This document shows positions 6,893 through 8,687 of a stretch of 8,687 bases of DNA, in pieces. Position numbers and translations under genes: made by a program. The stretch is from Acidobacteriota bacterium (GTDB lineage Bacteria; Acidobacteriota; Terriglobia; Terriglobales; Acidobacteriaceae): positions 2,234 to 10,920 of the forward strand of contig QIAK01000410.1 of assembly GCA_003225515.1 (NCBI GenBank). Direction: 5' to 3'. The first letter of the stretch is position 1, and the number at the start of each line of letters is the position of its first letter. The notes under the pieces were generated by a model that saw nothing but the letters and a program-made list of their open reading frames with translations, ran no database searches and was not told where the DNA came from.

Positions 6893-7801
6893 TCACGCCG
6901 TCGCGCGCGGCGCGACAGTCTGCCGGAAGCGCGCAGGAGTAGTTCCCGACATTCTGCGGAAGACGCGGGTGAGATGGCTCTGATCGGCGAAGCCGCACTC
7001 CGCGGCTATGGCAGCCAGCGGCCACTCGCGATCGCGCAGTAATTCGCACGCGGCCCGAACCTGCAGCCGCTGCTGATATTCACCGGGAGTTCGGCGCTCG
7101 ATGCTGCGAAAGACGCGCGCCAGGTGCACAGGATGAATTCCGGCTTCCCGCGCCAGGTCCCGCATGCGCAGCGGCTCGCGAAAATCTTCATGCAGACGCT
7201 CTTTCACCCGGCCAAACCAAACTGGAGCAACTCGATCGGGTGCTTCAAATCCGGCAATCGCGCCCAGCATCTCAAAAATCTCACCCTCGACTTCCTGCGA
7301 CGGTAGAGCATCGGCTTCGGAACCCTGGCTTCCGGCGGCATGCGCCTTAAAAGCGGAGTACAGCCGCAGTCCGGGCCACAGCATGGCGCCCGCCCCGCGA
7401 TCGAACGTCGTACGCTCGGGCACCCGCAGTCCGAACTGGCGCAACGCCTCATCGCGCAATTCAATCGTGAAAAATGTCGCGCCGGAAGGTCCGATGACAT
7501 TCGAATGTTGGGTCCCGGCAGGATTGAAGACGGCCGTAAGCGGCCTCAAGTGGTCCAGTTTGCCGTGATCGCCCTCCAGGTACTCGCCATGCAGGACAAT
7601 GTTGACATATGCCAGTTCGTGCTCGTGACGCGGCATGCTGCGCGAGCCGGGCTGGTGCAATTGCGAAAGCAGCACGTCGCCCGTGCGCAAGCTGGCCTGC
7701 ACCGGAGAGTAGAATTCTCCTCCGCGCAGATGTTTATCAGGATCGCTCCGAGTCTGATCGCCCATGGGATGTGCGGCCGCCGGCATGCATAGCCAGGGCA
7801 T
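6893..7801 (-). CDS. AraC-family transcriptional regulator
   Basis: 302 residues from the ATG at 7801. In-frame ATGs at 7786 and 7765 are alternatives, and none has a clear ribosome site. The N-terminal half (about 45-115) is a cupin-like sensing domain: PRHEHELAYVNIVLHGEY (57-74) carries His59, Glu60 and His61, and FNPAGTQHSNV (92-102) matches the second cupin motif. The C-terminal half (about 195-295) is a double helix-turn-helix: RMRDLAREAGIHPVHLARVF (212-231), and LAAIAAECGFADQSHLTRVF (262-281), which is the characteristic AraC second helix-turn-helix with G-F-x-D-Q-S-H. It binds DNA in the cytoplasm, probably responding to a small ligand not identifiable here. It is divergent from cytochrome P460 across about 127 bases, so regulating that gene and itself is plausible but inferred. 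Its 3' end converges on the S53 gene. Confidence 0.92.
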   Translation of the reverse strand: MPWLCMPAAAHPMGDQTRSDPDKHLRGGEFYSPVQASLRTGDVLLSQLHQPGSRSMPRHEHELAYVNIVLHGEYLEGDHGKLDHLRPLTAVFNPAGTQHSNVIGPSGATFFTIELRDEALRQFGLRVPERTTFDRGAGAMLWPGLRLYSAFKAHAAGSQGSEADALPSQEVEGEIFEMLGAIAGFEAPDRVAPVWFGRVKERLHEDFREPLRMRDLAREAGIHPVHLARVFRSIERRTPGEYQQRLQVRAACELLRDREWPLAAIAAECGFADQSHLTRVFRRMSGTTPARFRQTVAPRATA

Positions 7802-7806
7802 GCATA
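7782..7806. repeat. 10-bp direct repeat at the AraC gene start
   Basis: GGCATGCATA occurs at 7782-7791 and again at 7797-7806, identical, with a 15-base period. Each copy contains the overlapping palindromes GCATGC and ATGCAT. It overlaps the first codons of the regulator if translation starts at 7801, and lies just upstream if it starts at 7765. It could be an operator for the regulator itself, but there is no direct evidence. Confidence 0.4.
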
Positions 7807-7844
7807 ATAAGACTTCAGCCGGCGGAAATTGTCATCCGCTCCAG

Positions 7845-7873
7845 ATTATTTGTTTCATGTTTAATTTGTTCAA
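7845..7873 (-). promoter_or_regulatory. Candidate promoter of the AraC regulator
   Basis: Minus strand: TTGAAC (7868-7873), 17-base spacer, AATAAT (7845-7850; 5/6). Initiation near 7838 gives a leader of about 37 bases to the ATG at 7801. The site is inside the divergent gap with the cytochrome gene. Confidence 0.4.
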
Positions 7874-7928
7874 GACGGCTGCTGTTGCCGGGGCTTACTC
7901 TGTTGCCATACTAGTGGGGAGGGGTTCT

Positions 7929-8516
7929 ATGAATAAGATTCTGAGTTCAGTGCTGCTTCTCGTCGCATGCCTTACTTTACTCGCCGCCGCACCAGACAAT
8001 AAGACGCCCAAGCCGCAATACGACGCCAAAGGCGAACTGGTGCGGCCCGCGGACTATCGTGAATGGATGTTTCTCTCCGCCGGATTCGGAATGAATTATA
8101 GTCCCGAGCCCGGCAGCCATGAAATGTTCACCAACGTCTTCGTGCAGCGCTGGGCGTACGACGAATTCGTGAATTCCGGCAAGTGGCCGGAGCAGACCGC
8201 GTTCGTTATCGACGAGCGCGACGCGGCGAGTCGAAGCTCCATCAACCAGAAAGGCCACTATCAGACCGACCTGATGGGCCTGGCCGTCGAAGTCAAAGAT
8301 TCAAGCCACAATCCTGACAAATGGGCCTATTACGGCTTCAACGCCGACGGCAAGACTGCCGGTGCCATGCCGCACGGCAACGCTTGCTGGTCGTGCCACG
8401 ATGCCCATGCCGCAGTCGAGCACACCTTCGTGCAGTTCTATCCCACGCTGAAAGTAGTCGCGAAAAAATTCGGCACCTACAATGAATCGCGCGAGCAAGT
8501 AACCGATGCAAAGTAA
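7929..8516 (+). CDS. Cytochrome P460 family c-type haem protein
   Basis: 195 residues. The ATG at 7929 follows a strong GGAGG (7918-7922) with 6-base spacing and starts a signal peptide; the reading frame opens further upstream, but nothing there looks coding. Residues 1-21 are the export signal, ending LLAAA before PDNK. LVAC (11-14) also fits a lipobox, so a lipoprotein cannot be excluded. The mature part shows the P460 pattern: ADYREWMFLSAGFGM (41-55), FTNVFVQRWAYDEF (67-80), SGKWPEQTAFVIDERDA (83-99), GHYQTDLMGLAVEVKD (109-124), WAYYGF (132-137), the haem-attachment motif CWSCH (153-157), and FVQFYPTLK (167-175). It is expected in the periplasm. Characterised relatives oxidise hydroxylamine or bind NO, but the substrate here is unknown. 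The lysine that cross-links haem in the Nitrosomonas protein seems absent. Divergent from an AraC regulator. Confidence 0.9.
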   Translation: MNKILSSVLLLVACLTLLAAAPDNKTPKPQYDAKGELVRPADYREWMFLSAGFGMNYSPEPGSHEMFTNVFVQRWAYDEFVNSGKWPEQTAFVIDERDAASRSSINQKGHYQTDLMGLAVEVKDSSHNPDKWAYYGFNADGKTAGAMPHGNACWSCHDAHAAVEHTFVQFYPTLKVVAKKFGTYNESREQVTDAK

Positions 8517-8531
8517 GTGAATATCGTGTAG

Positions 8532-8551
8532 AGCGGACACTCCTGTCCGCT
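8532..8551. repeat. Hairpin after the cytochrome gene
   Basis: AGCGGACA (8532-8539) and TGTCCGCT (8544-8551) form an 8-bp perfect stem with a CTCC loop, starting 16 bases after the P460 stop. No T-run follows directly; a T/G-rich hexamer array does. It may end the transcript or be one half of a dispersed composite repeat. Confidence 0.55.
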
Positions 8552-8604
8552 GCCTTTGACGTTGTCTTTGAAGTTGCTGTTGCCTTTGCCGTTGCCGTTG
8601 TTCT
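8551..8604. repeat. Hexamer tandem repeat (TGCCKT-like), about nine units
   Basis: Read in steps of six from 8551, the sequence gives TGCCTT, TGACGT, TGTCTT, TGAAGT, TGCTGT, TGCCTT, TGCCGT, TGCCGT, TGTTCT. All nine units begin TG and end in T, with variation in the middle. It abuts the 8532-8551 hairpin with one shared base. The reverse strand reads as an Asn/Gly/Lys-rich frame, but this comes from the repeat and is not a gene. Confidence 0.65.
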
Positions 8605-8617
8605 GTCTTACGCAGAC

Positions 8618-8651
8618 AAAAAACAGCCCGCGCTTAAACGCGCAGGCTGTT
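8618..8651 (-). terminator. Intrinsic terminator for a leftward gene beyond the right edge
   Basis: On the minus strand the stem pairs 8645-8651 with 8622-8628 (7 bp), then one C/A mismatch, then GCGC (8640-8643) with GCGC (8630-8633), closing on a 6-base loop. It is followed by six T residues (complement of the A-run 8618-8623). The orientation means it ends a transcript entering from the right. In one minus-strand frame the last five codons (A-L-T-D-C) end in a TAA at 8669-8671, 17 bases before the stem, a possible gene end, but too short to identify. Confidence 0.75.
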
Positions 8652-8687
8652 ATCCAATGCACCGCGAATTAGCAGTCCGTCAGCGCC

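Noticed and set aside
7340..7792. 150-residue plus-strand frame
   Set aside because: Antisense to the AraC regulator, whose frame carries both helix-turn-helix motifs.
8477..8662. 61-residue minus-strand frame with an NNGNGKGNSN stretch
   Set aside because: The low-complexity part is the hexamer repeat read backwards, and the frame runs through both the terminator and the P460 3' end.
8652..8687. tRNA or other structured RNA 3' end at the right edge
   Set aside because: No T-arm, acceptor stem or CCA is visible in 36 bases; not enough sequence to call.

Overview
The window looks like a GC-rich chromosomal segment of an Acidobacteriota bacterium (Terriglobia-like). This is inferred from gene content, not from a marker gene. 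The main clues are an S53 (sedolisin/kumamolisin) protease with an Ig-like/transmembrane C-terminus, a cytochrome P460 of the short acidobacterial type, a winged-helix regulator whose N-terminus is typical of that phylum, and dispersed-looking intergenic repeats. I see no rRNA, tRNA, CRISPR array, transposase or phage gene.

Layout, left to right. A leftward winged-helix regulator is cut by the left edge (1-168). Divergent from it is a small secreted protein of unknown function (453-1016). A leftward FmdB-type zinc-ribbon protein (1101-1340) is divergent from a rightward YheT-type alpha/beta hydrolase (1377-2432), with only 36 bases between their starts. The hydrolase converges with a leftward polytopic HGSNAT/DUF1624-like membrane acyltransferase (2445-3641), with 12 bases between stops. 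A 463-base gap (3642-4104) holds a repeat-like element and a good promoter. It leads to a large secreted S53 protease (4105-6795) that ends in a textbook intrinsic terminator. A leftward AraC-family regulator (6893-7801) is divergent from a secreted cytochrome P460 (7929-8516). The right end carries a hairpin plus a hexamer tandem repeat, then an intrinsic terminator pointing left that must serve a gene lying mostly beyond the right edge.

No gene cluster here forms an evident multi-gene system: nearly every gene is monocistronic, in divergent or convergent pairs. The most plausible functional link is the divergent AraC regulator / cytochrome P460 pair. The features most worth a second look are in the S53 protease (apparent loss of both calcium-ligand aspartates, and a transmembrane hairpin apparently inserted into an Ig-like domain) and in the intergenic repeats. 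Promoters were called by eye from -35/-10 similarity; no alignment, structure prediction or database search was possible.
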